64,000 nt of DNA from Thermoflexibacter ruber (GTDB lineage: Bacteria; Bacteroidota; Bacteroidia; Cytophagales; Thermoflexibacteraceae), in assembly GCF_900113045.1 (NCBI RefSeq), contig NZ_FONY01000010.1, positions 62,001-126,000 on the forward strand. The letters run 5' to 3'. The position numbers and the translations under genes were made by a program. Numbering within the stretch: the first letter of the stretch is position 1; every line of letters starts with the position of its first letter. The notes below the pieces were generated by a model. It searched no databases, was not told the origin of the DNA, and worked only from the letters and a program-made list of their open reading frames with translations. This document shows positions 9,866-19,130 of the stretch, piece after piece.

Positions 9866-10486
9866 TCAAAAGAAAAAGAACAACAAGTACAAAAATATAA
9901 TTATCCATAAACCGTCTAAGAAATGCCAATAATCCTTTAATAGACGCATTTTCATTTTTTCATATTTGTTGCTAAAGATAATGAGTGCTTGCACCGCATC
10001 TTCGCTTGCTTTTTTGTAATGGTTGAACTGTACTATCGCAAATATTAAGCCCGCAAGCAGGTGTAAGATATGTAGCCCTGTTAAAATATACATATAAGAA
10101 CCTGCTGCTTTTCCCGAGAACCTAATACCCTGTGCCACTAAACTTTGCCAGCCCAAGATTTGGCAAATTGAAAATGCTGCTCCTACAATAAACAGATAAA
10201 AAAGATTTGTACGCAAAGATTTTGCTTCGTCTATATGGAAGTCTGTCCATGCTTTTTGGGCAAAGTAGCTACTGACCAGAATAAAAATAGTGCTGACAAA
10301 GAAAAACTTAGGAAAAGCTAAATTACTAAGGTCAAATTTTTCTAAGGATTTGGTAAACCCAACTAAAAGAAATAAAAATACTACCCCGCTACCTGTCATA
10401 GCTAAATAGAGCATAATGAGGAAGGGGTGCTGTTTTTCTAATCGTTTGAAAAGAGGAATCTCTTGAGTAGGAACGTTTTTTTCCAT
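9866..10486 (-). CDS. Heme-copper oxidase subunit III family protein
   Basis: 206 residues with about five membrane segments. The motif GLHILHLLAGLIF and the C-terminal YWHFLDGLWIIIF are typical of cytochrome c/quinol oxidase subunit III. The protein would stabilise the catalytic subunit I of a terminal oxidase in the inner membrane. It stands alone: no subunit I, II or IV gene is nearby, so it may belong to a complex encoded elsewhere or be a second copy. It converges with the arginine-deiminase-like gene. Confidence 0.88.
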   Translation of the reverse strand: MEKNVPTQEIPLFKRLEKQHPFLIMLYLAMTGSGVVFLFLLVGFTKSLEKFDLSNLAFPKFFFVSTIFILVSSYFAQKAWTDFHIDEAKSLRTNLFYLFIVGAAFSICQILGWQSLVAQGIRFSGKAAGSYMYILTGLHILHLLAGLIFAIVQFNHYKKASEDAVQALIIFSNKYEKMKMRLLKDYWHFLDGLWIIIFLYLLFFFF

Positions 10487-10608
10487 AAAATAAGCAATAT
10501 TGAAAGGTATCTAATTAGTTACGAAACATTTTTTGAAGGCTTTATGTTTTATAGTGGTTCAATATTTAGTTGGTTCTTGATTTTCACTGTTCCAAAAATT
10601 AAAAGTAT

Positions 10609-10956
10609 ATGAATTGGCAAAAAATAACTTCATTAGAAGACTTAGCAAAAATTAATCAGCAATCTTATCACCAAAAAGCACTCATTTTTAAGCATAGCAC
10701 TCGCTGTTCTATCAGTGCCACAGTCCTAAATCGATTAGAAAGAAATTGGAAAGAGGAACAGGCAAAACACATCATTCCTTTTTATTTGGACTTAATTTCT
10801 TACCGAGAACTTTCTAATCATATTGCTGATTTTTATGGAGTTATACACGAGTCCCCACAGGTCTTGCTCATAGACAAGGGCAAATGTATTTATCATGCTT
10901 CACATTTTGATATTAATTTTGCTGAAATCGTGCAAGAATCTATGGCTAATTACTAA
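10609..10956 (+). CDS. ytxJ: Bacillithiol system redox-active protein YtxJ-like
   Basis: 115 residues with a thioredoxin-like fold pattern. The motif FKHSTRCSIS holds a single cysteine in the position of the active site, as in YtxJ-family monothiol proteins linked by phylogenetic profile to bacillithiol. A likely cis-proline (ESPQVLLI) follows. It probably acts as a bacilliredoxin-like protein in the cytoplasm. It ends three bases before the stop codon of the convergent barrel gene. The family is clear, the biochemical role less so. Confidence 0.87.
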   Translation: MNWQKITSLEDLAKINQQSYHQKALIFKHSTRCSISATVLNRLERNWKEEQAKHIIPFYLDLISYRELSNHIADFYGVIHESPQVLLIDKGKCIYHASHFDINFAEIVQESMANY

Positions 10957-10959
10957 AAG

Positions 10960-12150
10960 CTACCTCCTAAATGCTTTGTGTGTAAGCACGTAACTGATAC
11001 TTAATTGTAAACTAAGCGAGTTTAGAAGCATATTGTCAAAAATATCGTGATAACCAAATACTAAATCCTGATTGGTATATCGTTGGGCGGGATTGACGAT
11101 GTTGTTAAGCCCGTATCGATAAGTAGCAGAAAATGAGAAGCGAAAGTTTTGAAAGTGATAACCCATGCCTGTACCTATGACCAGCCCGTAGTAATGGCTA
11201 CTGAGTAGGTTAGTAACGTCATAGCGAGCAGAAGCAGTATTACCAAAAAAATCAGTCTTTTCTCCATTGATGCGTATGCCGGGTAGTTCTTTGATGACTA
11301 ATGTTTTACTTGCATTAGACAATAAGCCATTGAATGCCCCAAGAAGCAAGTAGGGTTTAAACTTTTTGTCGATTAAGAACTGATAACGCATCACCGCAGG
11401 TATTTCTATGTAATTGATGGATTGGATACTATTCTTTTCTAAGTCTAACAAAAGGCTCAAATTAGGTGCAGGGTTGTCAGCCCAGCCATAAAAATCCCGA
11501 TAAGCAAAGCGATAATTGCTATAAGAGGGCTGTATCAGCAAGGCAAAGTTTTTTGTTAGGGCATAAGTAAGTAAAAAACCCAGCCTAAAACCTATCAAAT
11601 TGTTTTCTTCAAAACTATTAAAATACTTTTTCTCAGAACTTATGCTATTGCCTAACTGCATATTGTTAAATATAGAGAACCGCTCAGTAGGCATAGCAAA
11701 AGAGAGATTGCTCCCTATGACCCCTCCTATCTGTAATCTTGGAGCTATATAGTAATCATAGCTTTTCGATTCTCTGATAGCTAACCAATACTCTTGGAAG
11801 TCCTCATCGACCCTAATGGCAAAAAGTTTACTTAGAAATCTGTCAGCTAAATTGGGTTTGTCCAAAGCGATATAAGCACGACAAACTATACTGTATATAT
11901 CGGCTTGAAACTCCTTTTTTACTTTTCTGAAATCTTTGGATTCGCGAGCCAAATCCTCATCTTTCTCTAAACAAGATTTTCTAAATAAGCTAATAACTTC
12001 TTCTAATTCACCATTTTGATACAATTTTTCTAAGTTATTGGCTATGGTTTTGTATTTATTATTGAGCAAGGTAATTTTAGAATCAGTATCTTGGGCAAAA
12101 GAAGTTTGAATCATCAAAGAAAGAAGCAATAATAACAATAAGTATCTCAT
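10960..12150 (-). CDS. PorT-like outer-membrane beta-barrel protein
   Basis: 396 residues. A signal peptide (about 1-20, ending SFAQ) is followed by a helical, TPR-like segment (about 25-130). The C-terminal region (about 140-396) alternates hydrophobic strands and glycine-rich turns typical of the Bacteroidota beta-barrel family annotated as PorT-like. It ends in an aromatic/hydrophobic strand plus a short basic tail. It probably sits in the outer membrane; no specific function can be assigned. A terminator between this gene and pdhA suggests separate transcription. Confidence 0.75.
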   Translation of the reverse strand: MRYLLLLLLLSLMIQTSFAQDTDSKITLLNNKYKTIANNLEKLYQNGELEEVISLFRKSCLEKDEDLARESKDFRKVKKEFQADIYSIVCRAYIALDKPNLADRFLSKLFAIRVDEDFQEYWLAIRESKSYDYYIAPRLQIGGVIGSNLSFAMPTERFSIFNNMQLGNSISSEKKYFNSFEENNLIGFRLGFLLTYALTKNFALLIQPSYSNYRFAYRDFYGWADNPAPNLSLLLDLEKNSIQSINYIEIPAVMRYQFLIDKKFKPYLLLGAFNGLLSNASKTLVIKELPGIRINGEKTDFFGNTASARYDVTNLLSSHYYGLVIGTGMGYHFQNFRFSFSATYRYGLNNIVNPAQRYTNQDLVFGYHDIFDNMLLNSLSLQLSISYVLTHKAFRR

Positions 12151-12250
12151 TTTGTAGTGTTTGTTTTATTCAAAGATAAAAATATTTTGAATAATTGTGC
12201 ATGGAGAAATGATTTATTTCTGTGTAGGTAATTTTATTTAGAAAGAAAAA

Positions 12251-12284
12251 AAAGGAACAGCTCTCACTTGGCTGTTCCTTTTTT
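12251..12284 (-). terminator. Intrinsic terminator downstream of pdhA
   Basis: Arms AAGGAACAGC (12252-12261) and GCTGTTCCTT (12271-12280) are perfectly complementary and flanked by A and T runs, so it can act in both directions. It follows the pdhA stop codon in the minus direction. Confidence 0.85.
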
Positions 12285-12301
12285 GAAGTATAGTTTCAGG
12301 T

Positions 12302-13339
12302 TTATTCCTTGATAAACGGATAGTCTGCTTGCAGATAAACATCTGTATAGATTTCGGAAGGGTCTGGGTAGGGAGATTTTTCTGCAAAATCTACCGCATC
12401 AAGCACCTCTGCTTTTATCTCCTCGTCTATTTTTTCTAAATCCTCCTCTGTAGCAAAGCCTTTCGCCAAAATAGTCGCTCTTACCTGCTCTATGGGGTCT
12501 TGTTTTTTGTACTCCTCTACTTCCTCTTTGGTGCGGTACTTAGCAGGGTCTGACATAGAATGTCCTCTGTATCTGTAAGTTCTAAACTCTAACAAGGTAG
12601 GACCTTCACCATTTCTTGCTCTTTCTGCTGCTTTGGCTACTGCTCGGTGTACCGCCTCTACGTTCATAGCATCGACAGGTTCGGAAGGCATATTGTAAGC
12701 AGAGCCTAACTGATACAGTTCCACTACATTAGATGTTCTTCTTACGGAAGTACCCATCGCATAGCCGTTGTTTTCTATCACAAAAATTACGGGTAGTTGC
12801 CAAGTCATCGCCATATTCAGTGCTTCGTGAAAAGCTCCCTGCCTTACCGCTCCATCGCCCATGTAGCACATGCACAAGTTTTTCGTACCTTTGTATTTTT
12901 CAGCAAAAGCAATACCAGCCCCCAGCGGAATCTGTCCTCCAACAATGCCATGTCCCCCAATGAAATTTACTGATTTATCAAAAATGTGCATAGAACCTCC
13001 TTTGCCTTTGGTTGTTCCTGTGGATTTTCCGTAAAGCTCAGCCATGACCGCTCTTGCGCTTGTGCCTAAGGCTAAGGGATGTCCGTGGTCGCGATAAGCA
13101 GTAATCCACTTGTCATCTTTGGTCAAAGCAGAAACCGCACCTGAGGCACAAGCCTCCTGACCAATATAAAGGTGGCAGAAACCTCTGATTTTTTGTTGCC
13201 CATATAGTTGCCCTGCCTTCTCCTCAAACCTACGCATCAGCAGCATACTCCTGAACCAATACATATAGGTTTCCTTAGAAAACTCATGTTCGTTTTCTAT
13301 GGCTATCTCTGCCGTTAGACCATTCGTTTTTACTTCCAT
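12302..13339 (-). CDS. pdhA: Pyruvate dehydrogenase E1 component subunit alpha
   Basis: 345 residues. The thiamine-diphosphate motif runs from GDGAVRQGAFHEALNMA to ENNGYAMGTS. The loop YRYRGHSMSDPAKYR holds the conserved phosphorylation-loop region of E1 alpha. The enzyme decarboxylates pyruvate and passes the acetyl group to E2. E1 beta, E2 and E3 are not adjacent, so the subunits are encoded apart. A related branched-chain 2-oxoacid E1 alpha is the main alternative, but the sequence is closest in style to PdhA. Confidence 0.92.
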   Translation of the reverse strand: MEVKTNGLTAEIAIENEHEFSKETYMYWFRSMLLMRRFEEKAGQLYGQQKIRGFCHLYIGQEACASGAVSALTKDDKWITAYRDHGHPLALGTSARAVMAELYGKSTGTTKGKGGSMHIFDKSVNFIGGHGIVGGQIPLGAGIAFAEKYKGTKNLCMCYMGDGAVRQGAFHEALNMAMTWQLPVIFVIENNGYAMGTSVRRTSNVVELYQLGSAYNMPSEPVDAMNVEAVHRAVAKAAERARNGEGPTLLEFRTYRYRGHSMSDPAKYRTKEEVEEYKKQDPIEQVRATILAKGFATEEDLEKIDEEIKAEVLDAVDFAEKSPYPDPSEIYTDVYLQADYPFIKE

Positions 13340-13448
13340 AATTTGCTGTATATTAGAATAAACCGAGATAAATATAGCTAAATCAAATACGATAGTGTAA
13401 AATTGAAAACTTTTTCTTTAAAAACCAAAACTTAGGGCTACACGAAGC

Positions 13449-13985
13449 CTATTTATATCTTGGAATTTTAATTTTTTCATAAATAATAGAGGCACTTGGA
13501 AAAACACCCTTGATTTTATAGTACAATTCATAGGCTTTAGGCTTCTCTAAATAATTGCCTACTTTTACTTTGAAATTGGGCTGTACATATTCCAATTCAG
13601 GTCTATCTTCTGAGCCTGTCCTTAAGTTGTTAAAATCTGCCATTGCTTTTTCTGCCTCCTTTCTGTCTAAACCTGAATAAATCTGTATTCTATATCCCTT
13701 GACAGAAAAAGATTTGTTGCTTTCTGCTATCTGCCCCAAAAGCGTATCCAAAGGAACTTTCATGCTGCCTATAGGTTCTTGCAAGTTAGTAACAGGGGGT
13801 TTAACTGCATTGTTATTAGGATTTACTGTTTGCACAGGAGTATCTGTTGGGTTAAATTTTATTCTAAAACTACTAACATCATCGCTAAAATTAGTGTTTT
13901 GGGAATTACTAACGGTGGAAGTAGTCTTACAACTTACCGATGCAAGAAGTATCACAAGAAAAAAACATTGTTGGGCTTGTTTCAT
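13449..13985 (-). CDS. SPOR-domain lipoprotein
   Basis: 178 residues. The N-terminus has a lipobox (LASVSC, lipidated Cys near residue 20) followed by a low-complexity Ser/Asn/Pro-rich linker. Residues about 97-178 (KGYRIQIYSGLDRKEAEKA onward) match the SPOR fold, which binds denuded peptidoglycan glycan strands. It is likely an outer- or inner-membrane lipoprotein in the periplasm. It lies upstream of pdhA on the same strand and is divergent from the polyketide synthase gene. Confidence 0.8.
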   Translation of the reverse strand: MKQAQQCFFLVILLASVSCKTTSTVSNSQNTNFSDDVSSFRIKFNPTDTPVQTVNPNNNAVKPPVTNLQEPIGSMKVPLDTLLGQIAESNKSFSVKGYRIQIYSGLDRKEAEKAMADFNNLRTGSEDRPELEYVQPNFKVKVGNYLEKPKAYELYYKIKGVFPSASIIYEKIKIPRYK

Positions 13986-14037
13986 AACTTTATCCTAATT
14001 ATCTTTCAAAGTAACATCATTCTATTGAAAAATCAAA

Positions 14038-15138
14038 ATGTCGACATCTTATATTACTGCTATCGGTACGGCAAATCCCTCCACAAAAGTAGCACAATCT
14101 CAAATTGCAAGTTTCATGGCAAAAGCCCTTCAATTAGACAAAGTAGAGGAAAGACGCTTGCGTATGCTTTACAAGGCGACTGCCATAGATTTTCGTTACT
14201 CCGTCATCAATGACTACGCCCAATTAGCTGATTTTGAGTTTTTTCCCAATACAAATGGTTTAGAACCTTTCCCTAACACTACTGCTCGTATGAAAATTTA
14301 CGAGCAATACGCCGCAGACTTATGTGTAAAAGCAATAGATAACTGCCTAAAAAATAAAGACTTACTAACAAAAATTACCCACCTCATCACCGTTAGCTGT
14401 ACGGGAATGTATGCTCCGGGTATAGACATAGAAATCATAGAAAAATTAGGCTTACCTACTCATACTCAACGTATTTGTATCAACTTCATGGGGTGCTATG
14501 CCGCAATTAATGCCCTCAAAGTAGCCGATGCGATTTGCAAGGCAGATGCTCAGGCTTATGTACTCATAGCCGATGTAGAACTTTGTACCTTGCATTTTCA
14601 AAAAGAAAATACTGAAAATCACTTGCTTGCTAATGCTATTTTTGCTGATGGTGCGGGAGCGATGCTTGTGCAAGCCCAAAAAGCAGAAGGCAAAGCCTTT
14701 AGTTTAGAAGGTTTCTATTGCGATTTAGCTTCTGAGGGAAGAAGCGATATGGCTTGGTTTGTCAGAGATTTTGGTTTTGAAATGCGACTTTCCTCTTATG
14801 TTCCTAAGTTATTAGAGGGAAAAATGAAAGAATTGATTTTCAAGCTATTAAGCAAGTTTGGTCTGACTTTAGCAGAGATAGATACCTTAGCAATACACCC
14901 AGGAGGAAAAAAAATATTGGAAACGGTAGAAAAAATCTTAGCCTTGCCTCCGCAAAAAAATCAATATGCCTACGAGGTACTGAGAAACTTTGGCAATATG
15001 TCTTCTGTTACAATTATTTTTGTATTAAAAAATATCTTAGAAAATTTTGATTTTCAAAAAGATACAGCCAATATTTTGGGTATGGCTTTCGGACCTGGGC
15101 TTACCGTAGAGTCAGCCTTAATGAAAATACACCAATAG
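14038..15138 (+). CDS. Type III polyketide synthase (chalcone/stilbene synthase family)
   Basis: 366 residues with the thiolase fold. The complete catalytic triad is visible: Cys153 in NFMGCYAAINAL, His287 in LAIHPGGKKIL and Asn320 in RNFGNMSSV. Such enzymes extend an acyl-CoA starter with malonyl-CoA to make alkylresorcinols, pyrones or similar aromatics. The usual bacterial partners (isoprenylcysteine-type methyltransferase, FAD hydroxylase) are absent next to it, so the product is not predictable. The start ATG at 14038 gives the normal family N-terminus. Confidence 0.93.
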   Translation: MSTSYITAIGTANPSTKVAQSQIASFMAKALQLDKVEERRLRMLYKATAIDFRYSVINDYAQLADFEFFPNTNGLEPFPNTTARMKIYEQYAADLCVKAIDNCLKNKDLLTKITHLITVSCTGMYAPGIDIEIIEKLGLPTHTQRICINFMGCYAAINALKVADAICKADAQAYVLIADVELCTLHFQKENTENHLLANAIFADGAGAMLVQAQKAEGKAFSLEGFYCDLASEGRSDMAWFVRDFGFEMRLSSYVPKLLEGKMKELIFKLLSKFGLTLAEIDTLAIHPGGKKILETVEKILALPPQKNQYAYEVLRNFGNMSSVTIIFVLKNILENFDFQKDTANILGMAFGPGLTVESALMKIHQ

Positions 15139-15140
15139 AC

Positions 15141-15221
15141 TTCTTGCAAAAGCGTTTTTTTTATCGCCTCACCCCTGCCCCCTTTCCTTCTGAGAGGGGA
15201 AATAGGTACTTTCGCAAGAAC
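15141..15221. repeat. 81-bp palindromic element with terminal inverted repeats
   Basis: Outer arms TTCTTGCAAAAG (15141-15152) and CTTTCGCAAGAA (15210-15221) match at 11 of 12 positions. Inside is a second hairpin, CCCCTTTC (15179-15186) with GAGAGGGG (15192-15199). It lies between the convergent polyketide synthase and ABC exporter genes. It may be a small non-autonomous element or an unusual double terminator. Confidence 0.55.
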
Positions 15222-15230
15222 TCTAATAAA

Positions 15231-17054
15231 TCATTGCCATTGCAAAGCAATCAATCGCTTGTAAAATCCCTCATTGGCGAGCAGGTCTTCGTGTGTACCC
15301 CTTTCTATAATTTCACCTTCCTGAAGCACAATGATTTCATCAGCTTGTTGGATAGTGCTAAGTCGGTGGGCAATGACTATGGAAGTACGATTTTCCATGA
15401 GGTGATTCAGGGCATCTTGTACCAAACGCTCTGATTGTGAATCCAAAGCGGAAGTTGCCTCGTCCAAAATCAAAATAGGAGGATTTTTCAGGACTGCCCT
15501 TGCGATGCTCAATCTTTGCCTCTGCCCGCCTGAGAGTTTCATTCCCCTGTCCCCAATATTGGTTTGGTAGCCGTTTTCTGTTTCTATGATAAAGTCGTGA
15601 GCATTGGCAATCTTAGCCGCTTGAATTACCGCTTCTTCCGTAGCGTTAGGCACACCAAAGGCAATATTGTTAAAAATAGTATCATTGAATAAAATAGACT
15701 CTTGGGTTACTATGCCCATGAGTTTTCTCAACTCTTCCAAGTCGTATTGTTGGATATTTGTGCCGTCAAGCAAAATTTCTCCTTCGCTCACGTCATAAAA
15801 TCTTGGAATGAGGTCTGCTAAAGTAGATTTTCCGCCCCCCGAGTTGCCTACTAAGGCAACCATCTTACCCTTTTTTATTTCCAAATTGATGTTTTTCAGT
15901 ATAGTACGTTCTGAATTATAGCTGAAGAATACATTTTTGAAAATAATACTTTCCTTAAATGCCTTGATGGAGATAGGATTTTCTGCATTTTTTATCTTTG
16001 GTCGAATATCTAATACAGCCCAAATCCTATCGGCGGCAGCAAGTCCTCTTTGCAAAGCACTCACCGCAGAGGAAAACGCTTTTGCAGGATTGAGAATTTG
16101 TAGAAAAATCGCAATGTAAGCAAAAAACTGAGAGGCAGTCAAATCCGGGGAGTCGCTCAGTACCAAAGAACCACCATAAAGCAAAATAATACAAACAGTA
16201 ACTACGCCTACGGTTTCGGAAATCGGGCTTGCCAAATCTCCCTTATTAAGAATGTATATGATTGTCTTAGTAAAGCTTTGATTTTGTTGGTGAAACTTCT
16301 GGCGGATAAAGTCAGACGCATTGAAAGCCTTAATAATTTTTAAGCCTGAGAGCGTTTCCTCTACGGTGGAAAGGATTTTCCCTAACAGTTGCTGGCTATC
16401 TATGCCGTGTTTTCGTAGGCTTTTTGCCAAGCGTGCAATAAGCAAAATAGCTACGGGCAGTACTAAAATTACAAAAATCGTTAGTTTGAAGGAAATATAG
16501 AGCAAAATACTAAAATTGACAAGGATAGTCAATGGCTCTTTGATAATGCCTTTGAGTTGCATCACCGCCCCATGCTCTACTTGCTCTACATCGTTAGTGA
16601 TGCGAGAAAGCAAATCTCCTTTTGCCTCATTGGAGAGGTAAGCCAAGTCCAAAGACAACATTTTATTAAAAATTTCCTCTCGTATCTTACTCAAAATCTT
16701 ATACATCGCCTTGTTTATCACTACAAAAGAAGCATAGCGAAATACATTGGAAAGCAGTACAGAAACCACAATAACGGCACAGACCAACTGCAAAGCCTTC
16801 ATGCTTCCGTATTGCTTCACTATGTTGGACAAATAATAGTAAAAAAACTGCTTAGGGTAATTGATACTCCATGCAAACTCTGGCTTTTGCAAGTTTTCAG
16901 CAGGAATGCTTTGGAAAAGTACATCTAAGACCGGGGTAAGCAATACAAAGTTCAAAGAGCCAAAAATCACAGCTAATAAGGTCAAAATCAGATAGGTAGG
17001 AACGTAACTACTGTATGGCTTGGAATAAGAGATAATGCGTAAATAAGAATTCAT
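15231..17054 (-). CDS. ABC exporter (MsbA-like, fused permease-ATPase)
   Basis: 607 residues. Six membrane segments occupy about 1-330. The ATPase follows with Walker A GNSGGGKST, signature LSGGQRQRLSIARA, Walker B ILILDEATSAL and the H-loop IVIAHRL. This is a half-transporter working as a homodimer, in the family of lipid A flippases and drug exporters. In Bacteroidota such genes are often called msbA, but the substrate cannot be fixed from sequence alone. A promoter -7 box lies at 17084-17091. Confidence 0.9.
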   Translation of the reverse strand: MNSYLRIISYSKPYSSYVPTYLILTLLAVIFGSLNFVLLTPVLDVLFQSIPAENLQKPEFAWSINYPKQFFYYYLSNIVKQYGSMKALQLVCAVIVVSVLLSNVFRYASFVVINKAMYKILSKIREEIFNKMLSLDLAYLSNEAKGDLLSRITNDVEQVEHGAVMQLKGIIKEPLTILVNFSILLYISFKLTIFVILVLPVAILLIARLAKSLRKHGIDSQQLLGKILSTVEETLSGLKIIKAFNASDFIRQKFHQQNQSFTKTIIYILNKGDLASPISETVGVVTVCIILLYGGSLVLSDSPDLTASQFFAYIAIFLQILNPAKAFSSAVSALQRGLAAADRIWAVLDIRPKIKNAENPISIKAFKESIIFKNVFFSYNSERTILKNINLEIKKGKMVALVGNSGGGKSTLADLIPRFYDVSEGEILLDGTNIQQYDLEELRKLMGIVTQESILFNDTIFNNIAFGVPNATEEAVIQAAKIANAHDFIIETENGYQTNIGDRGMKLSGGQRQRLSIARAVLKNPPILILDEATSALDSQSERLVQDALNHLMENRTSIVIAHRLSTIQQADEIIVLQEGEIIERGTHEDLLANEGFYKRLIALQWQ

Positions 17055-17083
17055 TATTTGAAAAGGGTATCTTTTTGAGCTGG

Positions 17084-17091
17084 CAAAGTTA
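17084..17091 (-). promoter_or_regulatory. Bacteroidota -7 box for the ABC exporter gene
   Basis: TAACTTTG on the minus strand matches the TAnnTTTG consensus, about 30 bases before the start codon. A good -33 TTG was not seen. Confidence 0.45.
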
Positions 17092-17281
17092 GGAAAAGTA
17101 TTGAATTTTTCCCTACATTGCCTTTCTTAGCAAAATTTAACAATAAATTCCTAATAAATTAGTTGCAAAACTAAAAAATTAGTACTATGTTTGAATTGCG
17201 AATGATAAATGATAGATTATAAATTATAATGTATATCAATCATTCATAACTTATAATTACTAATTCATAACTCGAAAAAAG

Positions 17282-17641
17282 ATGCAACTTACCAAAGCAG
17301 AAGAACAAATCATGCAGGTATTGTGGGACTTAGGAAAGGGTTTTGTCAAAGACATCATAGAGAAGCTGCCCGAACCCAAACCTGCCTATAACACAGTGGG
17401 AACCTTTATGAAGATTCTAAAAGAAAAAGGTTTTGTCGACTATAATGTCTATGGAAATACTTATGAGTATTTTCCTTTGATTTCTAAAAGTGAATACAGT
17501 AACTCATTCTTAAAGAACTTTTTAAGCGGCTATTTTGGTGGCTCGTTTGAGAAAATGGTATCTTTCTTTGTCAAGCAAAATGATATGGACTTGAAAGATG
17601 TAGAGGAGTTGATGAAGCATGTAAAGAAAGATTTAGAATAG
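17282..17641 (+). CDS. BlaI/MecI-family transcriptional repressor
   Basis: 119 residues with the MecI/BlaI winged helix: LTKAEEQIMQVLWDLGKGFV, then PAYNTVGTFMKILKEKGFV as the recognition region. These repressors bind as dimers and are inactivated when the cognate BlaR1-type sensor protease is triggered. The next gene, 79 bases downstream, encodes such a protease, so the two form a regulatory pair. No beta-lactamase or PBP gene is adjacent; in Bacteroidota these pairs often regulate other targets. Confidence 0.9.
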   Translation: MQLTKAEEQIMQVLWDLGKGFVKDIIEKLPEPKPAYNTVGTFMKILKEKGFVDYNVYGNTYEYFPLISKSEYSNSFLKNFLSGYFGGSFEKMVSFFVKQNDMDLKDVEELMKHVKKDLE

Positions 17642-17720
17642 TTTACAATTGTTTAAAAACGGTTTGAGGACTGCTTGAAGTAGTCTGACATTATTTTCCC
17701 ATTTATAACTCATAACTAAA

Positions 17721-18983
17721 ATGACCTACTTCATTTATCACTTTCTTAGCGTGCTTGTCTTTTTTGCTTTCTACCAAGTTTTCCTAAAAAAGGATACTTT
17801 TTTTGAAAGGAATCGTTGGTATCTGCTGACTTCTCTGGCAGTGGCTCTGCTTGCCCCTTTTTTGGATATTCCTCTATCAAGACAGCGTGCTACCGAAATA
17901 GGTGAAATGCAAGTTTTTGTGCTTCCAGAGATTACTGTAGAGCAAACAGAAACGCAAAGCTGGTCATGGGGAGAAATAGTTGGGAGAATTTATTGGTTAG
18001 GAGTGGGTATTGCCTTGATAATGTTTCTGATACGTATTTTCAAATTAATAAAAATGATAAAGGAAAACGAGTTAGAAAATCGTTTCCACAATTATTCAAA
18101 TATACGAGTTAGAAACTCGCACTCCAGTACTTTTTCCTTTTTCAACTACCTTTTTTGGGATAGTTCACAAAACTTGACTAAGCAGGAGGAGAAGCAAATC
18201 TTAGAGCATGAGTTAGCACACATCAGAGGAGGACATTCCTACGACTTGATTTTCATAGCCTTGCAAAAGGTTATTTTTTGGTTTAACCCTCTCATTTACT
18301 TATACGAAAAAGAAATCGTCAATCAGCACGAGTTTATTGCAGACCGAAAGGCAAAAACTATCTCTAATACAGAGGATTATGTCAGCCTTATGGTTAGTTC
18401 TCTATTTAAAAATTTACAACTTGATTTTATACATTCATTTCACAATCAACAAATTAAACAAAGAATCAAAATGTTACACGCACAAAAAACAACCAAGTTG
18501 AAAGGCAATGCTAAAACGGTTTTGGCGATAGCCTTAGTGGCTACAACTGCCCTATTGGTAGCTTGTAGTAAGCAAATTCTTCCTGAAATTGATAAAGCCA
18601 CAATTGCCTATCAGAATGGAAAAGATGTTTATTTTTATCAGAGTGAGAAGGATTTTGTAAAACAATTAAGCCCAATCATTACTCGCCATGCCAAAAATGC
18701 CTCTATGGAACTTGATGAAAACAGCATGGCAGAGAGAAAAATAGTGAGTTATAAAGATGGGAAAAGTGTCTTATATACTGCTATTAAAGACAAAAACAAT
18801 CGGTTAATTTCTATAGCTACTCCTTTAGAAAAAGACGGTAAAACATTTAAAATAAGTAGCACAGAATCCTCGATTTCATGTGAAGGTAGTTGTGGGTGTG
18901 TGGTAGAGTATCATCCACCGCAAAATAATAAACCAGCTTATTATGCGTGCTCTTGTAGCCCGTGCAAGATGCGTGTAGAATAG
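17721..18983 (+). CDS. M56-family (BlaR1-like) membrane metallopeptidase with Cys-rich tail
   Basis: 420 residues. Membrane segments lie at about 5-20, 33-50 and 90-110. The M56 domain has the zinc motif HELAHIRGGHS and a downstream EFIADRKA glutamate. A further hydrophobic segment (about 268-285, ending LLVACSK) leads to a C-terminal extracytoplasmic domain. That domain is not a penicillin-binding fold: it is about 135 residues and ends with six cysteines (SCEGSCGC and ACSCSPC). It probably senses an external or envelope signal and triggers loss of the BlaI-type repressor upstream. The Cys-rich tail could bind metal or sense redox state; this is inference. Confidence 0.85.
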   Translation: MTYFIYHFLSVLVFFAFYQVFLKKDTFFERNRWYLLTSLAVALLAPFLDIPLSRQRATEIGEMQVFVLPEITVEQTETQSWSWGEIVGRIYWLGVGIALIMFLIRIFKLIKMIKENELENRFHNYSNIRVRNSHSSTFSFFNYLFWDSSQNLTKQEEKQILEHELAHIRGGHSYDLIFIALQKVIFWFNPLIYLYEKEIVNQHEFIADRKAKTISNTEDYVSLMVSSLFKNLQLDFIHSFHNQQIKQRIKMLHAQKTTKLKGNAKTVLAIALVATTALLVACSKQILPEIDKATIAYQNGKDVYFYQSEKDFVKQLSPIITRHAKNASMELDENSMAERKIVSYKDGKSVLYTAIKDKNNRLISIATPLEKDGKTFKISSTESSISCEGSCGCVVEYHPPQNNKPAYYACSCSPCKMRVE

Positions 18984-19068
18984 CAAGCGAACGCTCTCCT
19001 AACAAACAAATATCCTTTGCATCAACGAAAGTTGCATAAAATTCAATCAAATGTTAGTTAATCCATTT

Positions 19069-19115
19069 AAAATCAACATTATGAGGTTCGCAGCCTTATC
19101 AATGTTGATTTTTAT
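19069..19115. terminator. Bidirectional terminator between convergent genes
   Basis: Arms AAAATCAACATT (19069-19080) and AATGTTGATTTT (19101-19112) are perfect over 12 bases. The stem extends inward through ATGAGG/CCTTAT past one bulge, and T runs flank it. Confidence 0.8.
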
Positions 19116-19130
19116 TTAAAATTACTCGCT

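Noticed and set aside
13779-14213. Plus-strand open frame of 144 codons across the SPOR lipoprotein and polyketide synthase starts
   Set aside because: It overlaps two well-supported genes in another frame or strand and has no recognisable content.
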